Notes: generated by a model from the letters alone, not told the origin. Numbered from the stretch's first letter, positions 1 to 7,487 are shown. The stretch: DNA of 16,616 nucleotides from Pseudomonadota bacterium (GCA_023425455.1 JAFACP010000103.1:1-16616); one strand, 5' to 3'. Made by a program: numbers and translations.

Positions 1-427
1 CGACTACGACCCACGGCTTATCGGTGCAATGAGTGAAGTTCGCAACCTGGTGGAGCCGGCAATTGCCCGCTGGGCCGCCGAGCGCGCCACTTCGGGTGAC
101 CTGGCGCAGATTGAGTCGGCCCTGAACGACATGATTGCCAATAACCAGGATCGGGATGCATTTAACGAGGCGGATATCCGTTATCACGAGGCGGTACTGG
201 AGTCGGTGCATAACCCGGTATTACAGCAGCTTAGCGTAGCCATCAGCTCGCTACAGCGCGCGGTATTTGAACGAACCTGGATGGGTGATGAGGCCAACAT
301 GCCGAAAACGCTCCAGGAACATAAAGCGCTGTTCGATGCGATACGGCATCAGGACGGTGATGCGGCAGAGCAGGCGGCTCTCACTATGATCGCCAGCTCG
401 ACACGAAGGTTGAAGGAAATCACATGA
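1..427 (+). CDS. dgoR: D-galactonate-responsive GntR-family repressor DgoR, 3' part
   Basis: Partial gene: the reading frame is open at the left edge (first full codon at base 2) and 141 residues are visible up to the TGA at 425-427. They read as the C-terminal effector-binding (FCD) domain of a FadR-subfamily GntR regulator and match my memory of E. coli DgoR from about residue 89 of 229. The N-terminal winged helix lies outside the window. An Asp-x3-His pair (ADIRYH) and a later His (QEHKAL) sit where FCD proteins bind a metal or ligand; the usual last His position appears to be Ser (MIASS). The family role is repression of the dgo operon, relieved by D-galactonate. The stop overlaps the dgoK start (ATGA), so the regulator is cotranscribed with the pathway it controls. 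Orthology is recognised from sequence; DNA targets are outside the window. Confidence 0.95.
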   Translation, partial: DYDPRLIGAMSEVRNLVEPAIARWAAERATSGDLAQIESALNDMIANNQDRDAFNEADIRYHEAVLESVHNPVLQQLSVAISSLQRAVFERTWMGDEANMPKTLQEHKALFDAIRHQDGDAAEQAALTMIASSTRRLKEIT

Positions 428-1302
428 CATCTCGCTACATCGCAATTGACTGGGGATCAACCAATCTGCGCGCCTGGCTGTACCAGGGTGAGCAGTGCCT
501 GCAGAGCAGGCAATCAGAGGCAGGTGTTACCCGCCTGAACGGTAAATCCCCCGATGCGGTGTTAGCAGAGATCACGCAACAGTGGCGAGATAGCGCCACA
601 CCGGTGGTCATGGCAGGAATGGTGGGCAGTAACGTGGGCTGGAAAGTGGCTCCTTATCTGCCTGTTCCTGCACATTTCTCTGCCATTGGTCAGCAGTTAA
701 CGTCCGTTGGCGACAATATCTGGATCATTCCCGGTTTGTGCGTCTCCCGCGACGATAACCACAACGTGATGCGCGGCGAAGAGACTCAGCTGCTCGGCGC
801 ACGCATGCTCTCCCCTTCTTCTGTCTATGTGATGCCCGGGACGCACTGCAAGTGGGTACAGGCCGATGACCAGCAGATCCACGATTTTCGCACCGTGATG
901 ACCGGTGAATTGCATCATCTGCTGCTGCGCCACTCGCTGGTGGGCGCCGGTTTACCCGAACAGGAAGCCTCATCGCAGGCCTTTGCTGCCGGGCTTGAGC
1001 GTGGGATAGCCTCCCCTGCCGTTTTGCCGAAACTTTTTGAGGTTCGTGCCTCGCACGTGTTGGGAAGTCTTCTCCGCGAGCAGGTCAGCGAATTTTTATC
1101 CGGCCTGCTGATTGGCGCGGAAGTCGCCACCCTGAGCGAACAGTTCGCCGGGCAGCAGTCCATCACCCTGGTCGCGGGTTCATCGCTGACCGCGCGTTAC
1201 CGCCAGGCGTTTCACGCCATTGGCCGTGATGTGGCGGCGGTGGAAGGCGATACGGCATTTCAGGCAGGCATAAGGAGCATCGCTCATGCAGTGGCAAACT
1301 AA
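424..1302 (+). CDS. dgoK: 2-dehydro-3-deoxygalactonokinase
   Basis: This 292-residue cytoplasmic kinase phosphorylates 2-dehydro-3-deoxy-D-galactonate with ATP to the 6-phosphate, the third step of the De Ley-Doudoroff galactonate pathway. The N-terminal DWGSTNLRAW (residues 9-18) is the phosphate-1 loop of the ASKHA (actin/hexokinase) fold. The conserved stretches MRGEETQLLG (116-125) and MPGTHCKW (137-144) follow, and LVAGSSLTARY (249-259) fits the C-terminal nucleotide-binding part. The length is normal for the family. The ATG at 424 overlaps the dgoR stop by four bases, and the 3' end overlaps dgoA by 17 bp, so the genes are probably translationally coupled. No defect is seen. The identification rests on family motifs plus operon context. 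Confidence 0.96.
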   Translation: MTSRYIAIDWGSTNLRAWLYQGEQCLQSRQSEAGVTRLNGKSPDAVLAEITQQWRDSATPVVMAGMVGSNVGWKVAPYLPVPAHFSAIGQQLTSVGDNIWIIPGLCVSRDDNHNVMRGEETQLLGARMLSPSSVYVMPGTHCKWVQADDQQIHDFRTVMTGELHHLLLRHSLVGAGLPEQEASSQAFAAGLERGIASPAVLPKLFEVRASHVLGSLLREQVSEFLSGLLIGAEVATLSEQFAGQQSITLVAGSSLTARYRQAFHAIGRDVAAVEGDTAFQAGIRSIAHAVAN

Positions 1303-1903
1303 TCTTCCTCTTATCGCTATTTTACGCGGCATCACGCCCGATGAGGCGTTAGCGCACGTTGGTGCGGTTATTGACGCCGGATTCGACGCGGTGGAGATCC
1401 CCCTTAACTCGCCAGAGTGGGAAAAAAGCATCCCGGCGGTCGTTGATGCATATGGCGAAAAGGCGCTGATTGGCGCAGGAACCGTGTTACAGCCGGAGCA
1501 GGTCGACAGACTGGCGAAAATGGGCTGCAGGCTTATCGTCACGCCGAATATCAACCCTGAGGTGATCCGCCGCGCGGTGAGCTACGGCATGACCGTTTGT
1601 CCGGGGTGCGCCACGGCGACAGAAGCCTTCACCGCGCTCGATGCCGGCGCGCAGCAGCTCAAGATTTTCCCGTCTTCGGCGTTTGGCCCGGACTATATCA
1701 AAGCGCTCAAAGCGGTGTTACCTGCCAGCGTGCCGGTCTTTGCCGTGGGCGGCGTGACGCCGGACAATCTGGTGCAGTGGATCAACGCCGGCTGCGCCGG
1801 AGCCGGGCTTGGCAGCGATCTCTATCGCGCCGGGCAGTCCGTAGAGCGTACCGCGCAGCAGGCGGCAGCATTTGTTAAAGCGTATCGAGAGGCAGTGAAA
1901 TGA
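1286..1903 (+). CDS. dgoA: 2-dehydro-3-deoxy-6-phosphogalactonate aldolase
   Basis: This 205-residue class I aldolase of the KDPG/KDPGal family (TIM barrel) splits 2-dehydro-3-deoxy-6-phosphogalactonate into pyruvate and D-glyceraldehyde-3-phosphate. The expected active-site positions are visible: Arg14 in ILRGIT, Glu37 in VEIPLNSP, Thr66 in GAGTVLQP, and Lys126 in LKIFPSS, the Schiff-base lysine. Lys126 has the same number as in E. coli DgoA. The ATG at 1286 has an AAGGAG Shine-Dalgarno at 1272-1277, 8 nt upstream, inside dgoK. The gene overlaps dgoK by 17 bp, and its TGA stop overlaps the dgoD start. In E. coli databases dgoA was once annotated as a fusion with dgoD; here they are clearly two separate reading frames. 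Confidence 0.97.
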   Translation: MQWQTNLPLIAILRGITPDEALAHVGAVIDAGFDAVEIPLNSPEWEKSIPAVVDAYGEKALIGAGTVLQPEQVDRLAKMGCRLIVTPNINPEVIRRAVSYGMTVCPGCATATEAFTALDAGAQQLKIFPSSAFGPDYIKALKAVLPASVPVFAVGGVTPDNLVQWINAGCAGAGLGSDLYRAGQSVERTAQQAAAFVKAYREAVK

Positions 1904-3048
1904 AAATAACGAAAATCACCACGTACCGTTTACCTCCGCGTTGGATGTTCCTGAAAATTGAAACCGACGAAGGCGTGGTCGGCTGGGGGGAACCGGTCAT
2001 TGAAGGTCGCGCACGTACCGTTGAAGCGGCGGTGCATGAGCTGGGCGAATACCTGATTGGTCAGGATCCGGCGCGTATTAACGACCTCTGGCAGGTGATG
2101 TACCGCGCAGGTTTCTACCGCGGCGGCCCGATCCTGATGAGCGCTATCGCCGGTATCGATCAGGCGCTGTGGGATATCAAAGGTAAAGTGCTGAATGCCC
2201 CGGTCTGGCAGCTGATGGGCGGTCTGGTCCGCGACAAAATTAAAGCCTACAGCTGGGTGGGCGGCGACCGTCCTGCGGAGGTGATTGATGGTATCAAACA
2301 GCTGCGCAGCATCGGCTTTGACACCTTCAAGCTGAACGGCTGCGAAGAGATGGGCGTTATCGACAACTCCCGTGCAGTCGATCGTGCGGTGAATACGGTA
2401 GCGCAGATCCGCGAAGCGTTCGGCAATGACATCGAGTTTGGTCTGGATTTCCACGGCCGCGTCAGCGCGCCAATGGCCAAAGTATTGATTAAAGAGCTGG
2501 AGCCGTACCGTCCGCTGTTTATTGAGGAGCCGGTGCTGGCTGAACAGGCCGAATACTATCCGAAACTGGCTGAACAGACTCATATTCCAATTGCCGCGGG
2601 CGAACGTATGTTCTCGCGCTTCGAATTCAAACGCGTACTGGAAGCGGGCGGTATCGCCATTCTGCAGCCGGATCTCTCTCACGCGGGCGGCATCACCGAA
2701 TGCTACAAGATTGCCGGCATGGCGGAAGCGTACGACGTGGCGCTGGCACCGCACTGTCCGCTTGGACCGATCGCGCTGGCGGCCTGCCTGCACGTAGACT
2801 TCGTCTCACGCAACGCGGTGTTCCAGGAACAGAGTATGGGCATTCACTATAACAAGGGCGCGGAGCTGCTCGACTTTGTGAAAAACAAAGAAGATTTCAA
2901 CATGGAAGGCGGTTTCTTTAAACCGTTAACGAAGCCGGGCCTTGGCGTGGATATCGATGAAGCCAAAGTCATTGAGCTAAGTAAAAATGCGCCAGACTGG
3001 CGTAATCCGCTGTGGCGTCATGAGGATGGCTCTGTAGCCGAATGGTAA
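1900..3048 (+). CDS. dgoD: D-galactonate dehydratase
   Basis: This 382-residue enolase-superfamily enzyme (mandelate racemase subgroup) removes water from D-galactonate to give 2-dehydro-3-deoxy-D-galactonate, the first committed step. The magnesium ligands are visible as Asp183 (FGLDFHG), Glu209 (FIEEPV) and Glu235 (IAAGERMF). The acid/base residues are His185 and His285 (APHCPLGP), with Glu310 (VFQEQ) near the C-terminus. All carry the numbers known for E. coli DgoD. The length matches the family and the active site is complete. The start ATG shares bases with the dgoA stop (ATGA). It is the last of the tightly overlapping genes; dgoT follows after a 208-bp gap. Confidence 0.97.
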   Translation: MKITKITTYRLPPRWMFLKIETDEGVVGWGEPVIEGRARTVEAAVHELGEYLIGQDPARINDLWQVMYRAGFYRGGPILMSAIAGIDQALWDIKGKVLNAPVWQLMGGLVRDKIKAYSWVGGDRPAEVIDGIKQLRSIGFDTFKLNGCEEMGVIDNSRAVDRAVNTVAQIREAFGNDIEFGLDFHGRVSAPMAKVLIKELEPYRPLFIEEPVLAEQAEYYPKLAEQTHIPIAAGERMFSRFEFKRVLEAGGIAILQPDLSHAGGITECYKIAGMAEAYDVALAPHCPLGPIALAACLHVDFVSRNAVFQEQSMGIHYNKGAELLDFVKNKEDFNMEGGFFKPLTKPGLGVDIDEAKVIELSKNAPDWRNPLWRHEDGSVAEW

Positions 3049-3256
3049 ATGCGCGTGCTGCGCTGGCTGCGTTTTCTTACCCCGGTCACCGACGTTTGCC
3101 GGCTTCCGGGAGTGTGAAAACCAGCCGTCTGTTACCGGCACGAATTATTTAGCGCATTGCGGTTAAGTTTTTAATTAAAAAATCAAACACACCCTCTGTA
3201 AATTACAGGGCATGGTAAGCGGTCTCGCTATGCCCAAAATCTGGAGACAGATTGCG
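3049..3256 (+). promoter_or_regulatory. dgoD-dgoT intergenic leader with inverted repeats
   Basis: This 208-bp gap breaks an otherwise overlapping operon. Three symmetric elements are visible in its 3' half. The 14-bp palindrome TTTTTAATTAAAAA lies at 3168-3181. The near-palindrome CTGTAA-A-TTACAG lies at 3195-3207 with CCC/GGG flanks (3192-3210). A hairpin pairs GGGCAT (3208-3213) with ATGCCC (3230-3235), with an inner AGCG/CGCT stem (3218-3221 and 3226-3229). The last two share GGG at 3208-3210, so they could not both form fully. A GGAG Shine-Dalgarno (3243-3246) follows, 10 nt before the chosen dgoT ATG. I found no convincing promoter and no U-tract terminator after dgoD. Processing, attenuation or translational control of dgoT are possible; function is inference only. 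Confidence 0.4.
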
Positions 3257-4549
3257 ATGGATATTCCAGTTACTGCTACAAAAACAGGGCGTCGCCGTTA
3301 CCTGACGCTGGTTATGATCTTTATTACCGTGGTCATTTGTTATGTTGACCGCGCCAACCTTGCCGTGGCGTCAGCCCATATTCAGGAAGAGTTTGGCATC
3401 ACCAAAGCGGAAATGGGCTACGTCTTCTCGGCGTTTGCATGGCTGTATACCTTGTGCCAGATCCCCGGCGGCTGGTTCCTTGACCGTGTTGGCTCGCGTC
3501 TGACCTACTTTATCGCCATTCTTGGCTGGTCGGTGGCGACCCTGTTCCAGGGCTTCGCCAGCGGGCTGATGTCGCTGATTGGCCTGCGTGCCATTACCGG
3601 CATCTTTGAGGCACCGGCTTTCCCGACCAACAACCGGATGGTGACGAGCTGGTTCCCGGAGCATGAACGCGCCTCAGCGGTAGGCTTTTACACCTCCGGA
3701 CAGTTTGTTGGCCTCGCGTTCCTGACGCCGCTGCTGATCTGGATCCAGGAGCTTTTGAGCTGGCACTGGGTGTTTATTGTCACCGGCGGGATCGGCATTA
3801 TCTGGTCGCTGATCTGGTTTAAGGTTTACCAGCCGCCGCGCCTGACCAAAAGCATCAGCAAAGCGGAGCTGGACTATATCCGTGATGGCGGCGGCCTGGT
3901 GGATGGCGATGCGCCGGTGAAAAAAGAGGCGCGCCAGCCGCTGACCAAAGCGGACTGGAAGCTGGTCTTCCATCGCAAGCTGGTGGGGGTCTATCTGGGG
4001 CAGTTTGCCGTGACCTCTACCCTGTGGTTCTTCCTGACCTGGTTCCCGAACTACCTGACCCAGGAAAAGGGCATTACCGCGCTGAAAGCCGGCTTTATGA
4101 CCACCGTTCCGTTCCTCGCGGCCTTCTTTGGCGTGCTGCTGTCCGGCTGGCTGGCGGATAAGCTGGTGAAGAAAGGGGTTTCGCTTGGCGTGGCGCGAAA
4201 AACGCCAATTATCTGCGGGCTGCTGAATTCCACCTGTATCATGGGAGCCAACTACACCAACGATCCGGTCTGGATTATGACCCTGATGGCCGTGGCATTC
4301 TTCGGCAATGGGTTTGCCTCTATCACCTGGTCACTGGTGTCGTCGCTGGCGCCGATGCGGCTGATTGGCCTGACCGGCGGAGTGTTCAATTTCGTTGGCG
4401 GTCTCGGGGGCATCACTGTACCGCTGGTGATTGGCTACCTGGCGCAGGATTACGGTTTTGGCCCGGCGCTGGTCTATATCTCTGCCGTGGCGTTGATCGG
4501 TGCGCTCTCCTACATCCTGCTGGTTGGCGATATTAAACGTGTAGGCTAA
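3257..4549 (+). CDS. dgoT: D-galactonate:H+ symporter (MFS, anion:cation symporter family)
   Basis: This inner-membrane transporter brings D-galactonate into the cell with protons. The 430 residues show the hydrophobic pattern of about 12 membrane helices, with a hydrophilic loop near residues 190-240 between the two halves. Asp31-Arg32 ([10 protein letters not shown]), Arg111 and Glu118 ([10 protein letters not shown]) correspond to D46, R47, R126 and E133 in the published E. coli structural numbering, where the Asp and Glu take part in proton coupling. I chose the ATG at 3257 because GGAG at 3243-3246 is well placed and MDIPV is the usual N-terminus. An in-frame ATG at 3212 would add 15 residues and would give exactly the published numbering, but its GGG lies only 1 nt upstream. 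The gene is last in the dgo operon. Identification is firm; the start is less so. Confidence 0.95.
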   Translation: MDIPVTATKTGRRRYLTLVMIFITVVICYVDRANLAVASAHIQEEFGITKAEMGYVFSAFAWLYTLCQIPGGWFLDRVGSRLTYFIAILGWSVATLFQGFASGLMSLIGLRAITGIFEAPAFPTNNRMVTSWFPEHERASAVGFYTSGQFVGLAFLTPLLIWIQELLSWHWVFIVTGGIGIIWSLIWFKVYQPPRLTKSISKAELDYIRDGGGLVDGDAPVKKEARQPLTKADWKLVFHRKLVGVYLGQFAVTSTLWFFLTWFPNYLTQEKGITALKAGFMTTVPFLAAFFGVLLSGWLADKLVKKGVSLGVARKTPIICGLLNSTCIMGANYTNDPVWIMTLMAVAFFGNGFASITWSLVSSLAPMRLIGLTGGVFNFVGGLGGITVPLVIGYLAQDYGFGPALVYISAVALIGALSYILLVGDIKRVG

Positions 4550-4564
4550 ATCCCCGCGATGTTT

Positions 4565-4595
4565 TACCCTGATGCGATAACCGCGCATCAGGGTA
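4565..4595 (+). terminator. Perfect 12-bp hairpin after dgoT, overlapping the yidR ribosome-binding site
   Basis: TACCCTGATGCG (4565-4576) and CGCATCAGGGTA (4584-4595) are exact reverse complements separated by a 7-nt loop. The stem starts 16 nt after the dgoT stop, where a terminator would sit, but the 3' side is CTTTC rather than a run of T, so termination may be weak. The right arm contains AGGGT (4590-4594), the only good Shine-Dalgarno for the yidR ATG at 4601. Pairing is seen directly; a terminator and/or a translational mask for yidR is inference. Confidence 0.55.
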
Positions 4596-4600
4596 CTTTC

Positions 4601-5830
4601 ATGAAACAGATCACCTTCGCCTCCCGCCATCATCAGCTCACCAATACCAACACCTGGACGCCCGACAGCCGATGGCTCGCTTACGATGTTCGCCCTTCCG
4701 GCGCGTCATTTACCGGCGATACCATTGAGCGGGTAAACGTTGAAACCGGCGAGGTTGAGGTGGTTTACCGTGCCATGAACAGCGCGCATGTCGGGGTTGT
4801 CACGGTGCATCCGCGGGAAGAACAGTACGTCTTTATTCGCGGGCCGGAAAACCCCGATTCGGCCTGGCAGTATGATTTTCACCATCGTCAGGGCGTCATT
4901 GCGCAAAACGGGCAGGTGCACAACCTGGACGCGATGGATATTACCGCGCCTTACACCGCTGGCGCGTTACGCGGCGGCAGCCACGTGCATGTCTTTAGCC
5001 CGAACGGCCAGTTCGTCAGCTTTACCTACAACGACCACGTGCTGCATATGCGCGATCCGCAATACGATTTGCGCAACGTGGGGGTAGCGGCCCCGTTCGG
5101 CCCGGTGACGCCGCCAGGGACTCATCCCCGCGAATATGCTGGCCGTTTCTGGAGCGTACTGGTGAGCCGTACGACCCCCAACCCGCAGCCGGGAAGCGAT
5201 GAGATCAACCGTGCCTATGAAGAGGGCTGGGTGGGCAATGAACGTCTCGCCTTTATCGGCGACACGCTGTCGGTCAAGGGTGAAAAAGTGCCTGAGCTGT
5301 TTATCGTCGATTTGCCGAACGATGAGCAGGGCTGGAAGCGAGCCGGAGATGCGCCACTTCAGGGAACGCCGGAGACGATGCCCGCTCCACCTGCCGGCGT
5401 AACGCAGCGCCGTTTGACCTTCACGCACCAGAAGGCCTGGCCGGGGCTGGTGAATGTGCCGCGTCACTGGGTTCGCAGCCATCCGCAGGCCACCCAGATT
5501 GCGTTTCTGATGCGCGACGACAGCGGCGTGGTACAGCTGTGGTTAATCGCAGCGGAAGGGGGCGAGCCGCGTCAGCTGACCTATTGCACGAGCGGTATTC
5601 AGTCGGCATTTAACTGGCATCCGGACGGCAAGCAGCTGGGGTTTGTGCTGGAAAACCGCATTGCCTGCTGCGCGGCTGATAGCGGAGAGATTACGTTTTT
5701 GACGTCCGATCACGGCAATCCGCCGTCTGCTGATGCGGTGGTCTTTTCACCGGACGGGCGTTTTATCGCCTGGATGGAAGAGACTGACGGTTTCCGCCAG
5801 CTCTGGCTAACGGAAACCGATCCGGACTAG
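4601..5830 (+). CDS. yidR: YidR, beta-propeller-like protein of unknown function
   Basis: The 409-residue product closely resembles E. coli YidR, whose function I do not know to be established. Repeated blade-like segments are visible, such as WTPDSRWLAYDV near the N-terminus, FSPNGQFVSFTY in the middle, FNWHPDGKQLGFV, and FSPDGRFIAWM near the end. These suggest a TolB/WD40-type propeller. No signal peptide or membrane segment is seen, so a cytoplasmic location is likely. I chose the ATG at 4601 (MKQITF) over the in-frame ATG at 4559 because it matches the E. coli start and has AGGGT 6 nt upstream; the upstream start would run through the hairpin at 4565-4595. It lies just after dgoT on the same strand. 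Its stop codon overlaps that of yidQ. A sugar-related role is only guilt by association. Confidence 0.88.
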   Translation: MKQITFASRHHQLTNTNTWTPDSRWLAYDVRPSGASFTGDTIERVNVETGEVEVVYRAMNSAHVGVVTVHPREEQYVFIRGPENPDSAWQYDFHHRQGVIAQNGQVHNLDAMDITAPYTAGALRGGSHVHVFSPNGQFVSFTYNDHVLHMRDPQYDLRNVGVAAPFGPVTPPGTHPREYAGRFWSVLVSRTTPNPQPGSDEINRAYEEGWVGNERLAFIGDTLSVKGEKVPELFIVDLPNDEQGWKRAGDAPLQGTPETMPAPPAGVTQRRLTFTHQKAWPGLVNVPRHWVRSHPQATQIAFLMRDDSGVVQLWLIAAEGGEPRQLTYCTSGIQSAFNWHPDGKQLGFVLENRIACCAADSGEITFLTSDHGNPPSADAVVFSPDGRFIAWMEETDGFRQLWLTETDPD

Positions 5831-6159
5831 CGGGGCGGCATTGCTGCGGGCGGGATGACCGAGTTTGTCGCCAGATTTTCCCGCTCGCTTTTCTCGACGC
5901 GCGAACGTACGGAGTTGTCGGTGCGGAACAGATCCCAGGGCAGCAGAACGGTATCTGCCACTGCCGTGAACGGCATGTCCAGAATCACCAGGGATTTGGT
6001 CCCCCAGTTCGTCGTGTCATCAGAGATCATCGCTGCGCTGGCGCGCATCCCCGGATATGTTCCTTCTTTACCGCCAGTGTGAGACATCACGCTCGAACAC
6101 CCGCAAAGTAAAACAACCCCGCTGAACGTCGTCAGCTTTATCAGAACATTTTTCATCAT
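5827..6159 (-). CDS. yidQ: YidQ, small outer-membrane-type lipoprotein (DUF1375-like)
   Basis: This 110-residue product has a signal peptide (MMKN..K, hydrophobic core to residue 18) ending in the lipobox LCGC, with Cys21 as the lipidation site. Ser at +2 predicts outer-membrane sorting. The mature part resembles E. coli YidQ, with the conserved stretches DDTTNWGTKSL and LDMPFTAVADTVLLPWD and a Pro/Ala tail. Function is unknown. The start is ambiguous: on the minus strand GTG (6162), ATG (6159) and ATG (6156) stand in a row with only a weak GAG-type Shine-Dalgarno. I chose the ATG at 6159. A TATAAC-like -10 is readable upstream on the minus strand (GCTATAACCC, about 6207-6216) without a convincing -35. 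The gene is convergent with yidR, sharing stop-codon bases, and divergent from ibpA. Confidence 0.87.
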   Translation of the reverse strand: MMKNVLIKLTTFSGVVLLCGCSSVMSHTGGKEGTYPGMRASAAMISDDTTNWGTKSLVILDMPFTAVADTVLLPWDLFRTDNSVRSRVEKSERENLATNSVIPPAAMPPR

Positions 6160-6338
6160 CACTCAGTCATCATTAATGGCACGGCATCGGCCTGCAACTC
6201 AGGGTTATAGCGGGCCTTGTGCAAAATGAATAGCCCGAAAACCCTGCTCTGTGGCAACCATCGCAATTTAACCCTTTGTGCTGTAGTCCCAGTCTATGCA
6301 AGCTGCAAGAAAGTGCAAAAAAAAGTACGTTGCTGGCG

Positions 6339-6366
6339 CTTGAAAAGGTCAGTTCGGCACCCATTT
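6339..6366 (+). promoter_or_regulatory. Sigma-32 (heat-shock) promoter of ibpAB
   Basis: CTTGAAA (6339-6345), a 14-nt spacer and CCCATTT (6360-6366) match the RpoH consensus closely. The predicted transcript start is about 6372-6375, giving a leader of close to 100 nt before ibpA. The rest of the yidQ-ibpA gap (6160-6338) holds the yidQ upstream region and an A-rich tract at about 6317-6324; I see no gene in it. Confidence 0.9.
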
Positions 6367-6374
6367 TAAGAATG

Positions 6375-6471
6375 TAGCCCGGGAACGGACACGCCTGATG
6401 GGTGTTCGGGGCGCAATGGCCTGTCCATGGTGGAAGGCTCTATTTCTCGCTGATTTCAGGAGTATGACTTT
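6375..6471 (+). promoter_or_regulatory. ROSE-type RNA thermometer in the ibpA 5' leader
   Basis: The leader folds by eye into successive hairpins. In the middle one GCCT (6419-6422) plus TCCA (6424-6427) pair with TGGA (6431-6434) plus AGGC (6435-6438), with one bulged G. The decisive 3' hairpin pairs CUCGCU (6446-6451) with AGGAG (6458-6462), leaving G6449 bulged and a 6-nt loop. UCGCU opposite the Shine-Dalgarno with a bulged G is the hallmark of ROSE elements. The known behaviour of the family is to mask the ribosome-binding site at low temperature and melt on heat shock. Confidence 0.88.
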
Positions 6472-6882
6472 ATGCGTAACTTCGATCTTTCCCCGCTGTA
6501 CCGTTCTGCAATTGGTTTTGACCGCCTGTTTAACCATTTAGAAAATAACCAAAACCAGAGTAATGGTTACCCTCCCTATAACGTTGAGCTGGTGGACGAA
6601 AACCACTATCGCATCGCAATTGCCGTCGCCGGTTTTGCCGAAGACGAACTGGAGATCACCGCCCAGGACAACCTGCTGGTCGTGAAAGGCTCTCATGCTG
6701 CGGAGCAGAAAGAACGTACCTACCTTTATCAGGGCATCGCCGAGCGCAACTTTGAACGCAAGTTCCAGTTAGCCGAGAACATTCATGTTAAGGGCGCAAA
6801 CCTGGTCAACGGACTGCTGTTTATCGAACTGGAACGCGTCATTCCGGAAGAGAAAAAACCGCGTCGTATCGAAATAAACTGA
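6472..6882 (+). CDS. ibpA: Small heat-shock chaperone IbpA
   Basis: This 136-residue small heat-shock protein binds aggregating proteins and holds them for refolding by DnaK/ClpB. The N-terminal arm [20 protein letters not shown] is followed by an alpha-crystallin domain (about residues 32-122) and a C-terminal tail with an IxI motif (IEI, residues 133-135), the dimer-dimer contact in this family. It is one residue shorter than the E. coli protein because the N-terminal linker has a single Gly before YPPYN. AGGAG at 6458-6462 is 9 nt from the ATG. First gene of the ibpAB operon, driven by the sigma-32 promoter and controlled by the leader thermometer. IbpA of E. coli is also reported to repress its own mRNA. 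Confidence 0.97.
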   Translation: MRNFDLSPLYRSAIGFDRLFNHLENNQNQSNGYPPYNVELVDENHYRIAIAVAGFAEDELEITAQDNLLVVKGSHAAEQKERTYLYQGIAERNFERKFQLAENIHVKGANLVNGLLFIELERVIPEEKKPRRIEIN

Positions 6883-6988
6883 TTGCCCGGGACGCGTAAG
6901 CGGCCCACAAAGAGATGCTTGCCGAAATGGGAGCATATGCGGAGCCCGATGGGATCTGCAGGAACAACTGCACAGCAACATTGTGCGA

Positions 6989-7006
6989 CTCGCTTCTTAG
7001 AAGGAG
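6989..7006 (+). promoter_or_regulatory. ROSE-like hairpin covering the ibpB ribosome-binding site
   Basis: In the 131-nt ibpA-ibpB gap, CUCGCUU (6989-6995) pairs with AAGGAG (7001-7006) around the loop CUUAG, again with a bulged G (6992). The CUCGCU/AGGAG core is identical to the one before ibpA. Upstream, ATGCT (6916-6920) and AGCAT (6932-6936) could form another stem. A structure before ibpB in E. coli has been reported to act as a thermometer in vitro but not in vivo, so activity here is uncertain. Confidence 0.65.
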
Positions 7007-7013
7007 AAAACCT

Positions 7014-7442
7014 ATGCGTAATTACGATTTATCCCCTCTGCTGCGTCAGTGGATCGGTTTTGACAAACTGGCTAACGCCCTGCAAAGCACCACCGAACAA
7101 CAGACATTCCCGCCGTACAATATTGAAAAGAGCGACGACAACCACTATCGCATCACGCTTGCGCTGGCCGGTTTCCGTCAGCAGGAGCTGGATATCCAGC
7201 TCGACAACACGCGCCTGACCATCAAAGGGGGGCCGGAAAAACAGGAAACAGAGACCAAATGGCTGCATCAGGGGCTGGTGACACAGCCGTTTAGCCTGAG
7301 CTTCACCCTTGCCGACCATATGGAAGTCTCCGGGGCCACCTTCACCAACGGGCTGCTGCACATCGATTTGACCCGTAACGTGCCAGAAGCGCTCGCTCCG
7401 CAGCGTATCGCCATCAGCGAACGCCCGGCGCTGAACAGCTGA
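7014..7442 (+). CDS. ibpB: Small heat-shock chaperone IbpB
   Basis: This 142-residue partner of IbpA co-assembles with it on protein aggregates and helps release substrate to the DnaK system. The N-terminal [19 protein letters not shown] parallels IbpA. The alpha-crystallin domain spans about residues 35-125 (with [15 protein letters not shown] and TNGLLHIDL) and the tail carries an IxI motif (QRIAIS). AAGGAG at 7001-7006 lies 7 nt before the ATG at 7014. An in-frame ATG at 6915 would add 33 residues with no similarity to IbpB and no ribosome-binding site, so I rejected it. Second gene of the heat-shock operon, followed by a strong terminator. Confidence 0.97.
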   Translation: MRNYDLSPLLRQWIGFDKLANALQSTTEQQTFPPYNIEKSDDNHYRITLALAGFRQQELDIQLDNTRLTIKGGPEKQETETKWLHQGLVTQPFSLSFTLADHMEVSGATFTNGLLHIDLTRNVPEALAPQRIAISERPALNS

Positions 7443-7487
7443 GTGCCGTGACGCCCGGTTGCGAACCGGCGCCCGTTTACGACTGTT

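Noticed and set aside
1930..2793. 287-codon minus-strand open frame inside dgoD
   Set aside because: Antisense to dgoD, whose every catalytic residue is present. The His/Arg/Gln-rich translation looks like a codon shadow.
3049..3090. Possible terminator after dgoD
   Set aside because: Only 3-4 bp stems are visible near the TTTTC at 3072-3076; not enough to call a terminator.
4967..5482. 171-codon minus-strand frame inside yidR
   Set aside because: Shadow of yidR with low-complexity Arg/Ala composition and no family resemblance.
6464..6466. ATG between the ibpA Shine-Dalgarno and the ibpA start
   Set aside because: It is out of frame with ibpA, only 1 nt from AGGAG, and opens just a short meaningless frame.
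6915..7013. 33-codon in-frame extension of ibpB
   Set aside because: It lacks a ribosome-binding site and IbpB similarity; the ATG at 7014 has a perfect AAGGAG and gives the family length.
6883..7013. Internal sigma-54 promoter before ibpB, as reported for E. coli
   Set aside because: I searched for TGGCAC-N5-TTGC and found no acceptable match.
7455..7469. CCGGTT/AACCGG hairpin considered as a REP element
   Set aside because: Too short, with no second copy in the window and no REP consensus; probably part of the ibpAB 3' structure.
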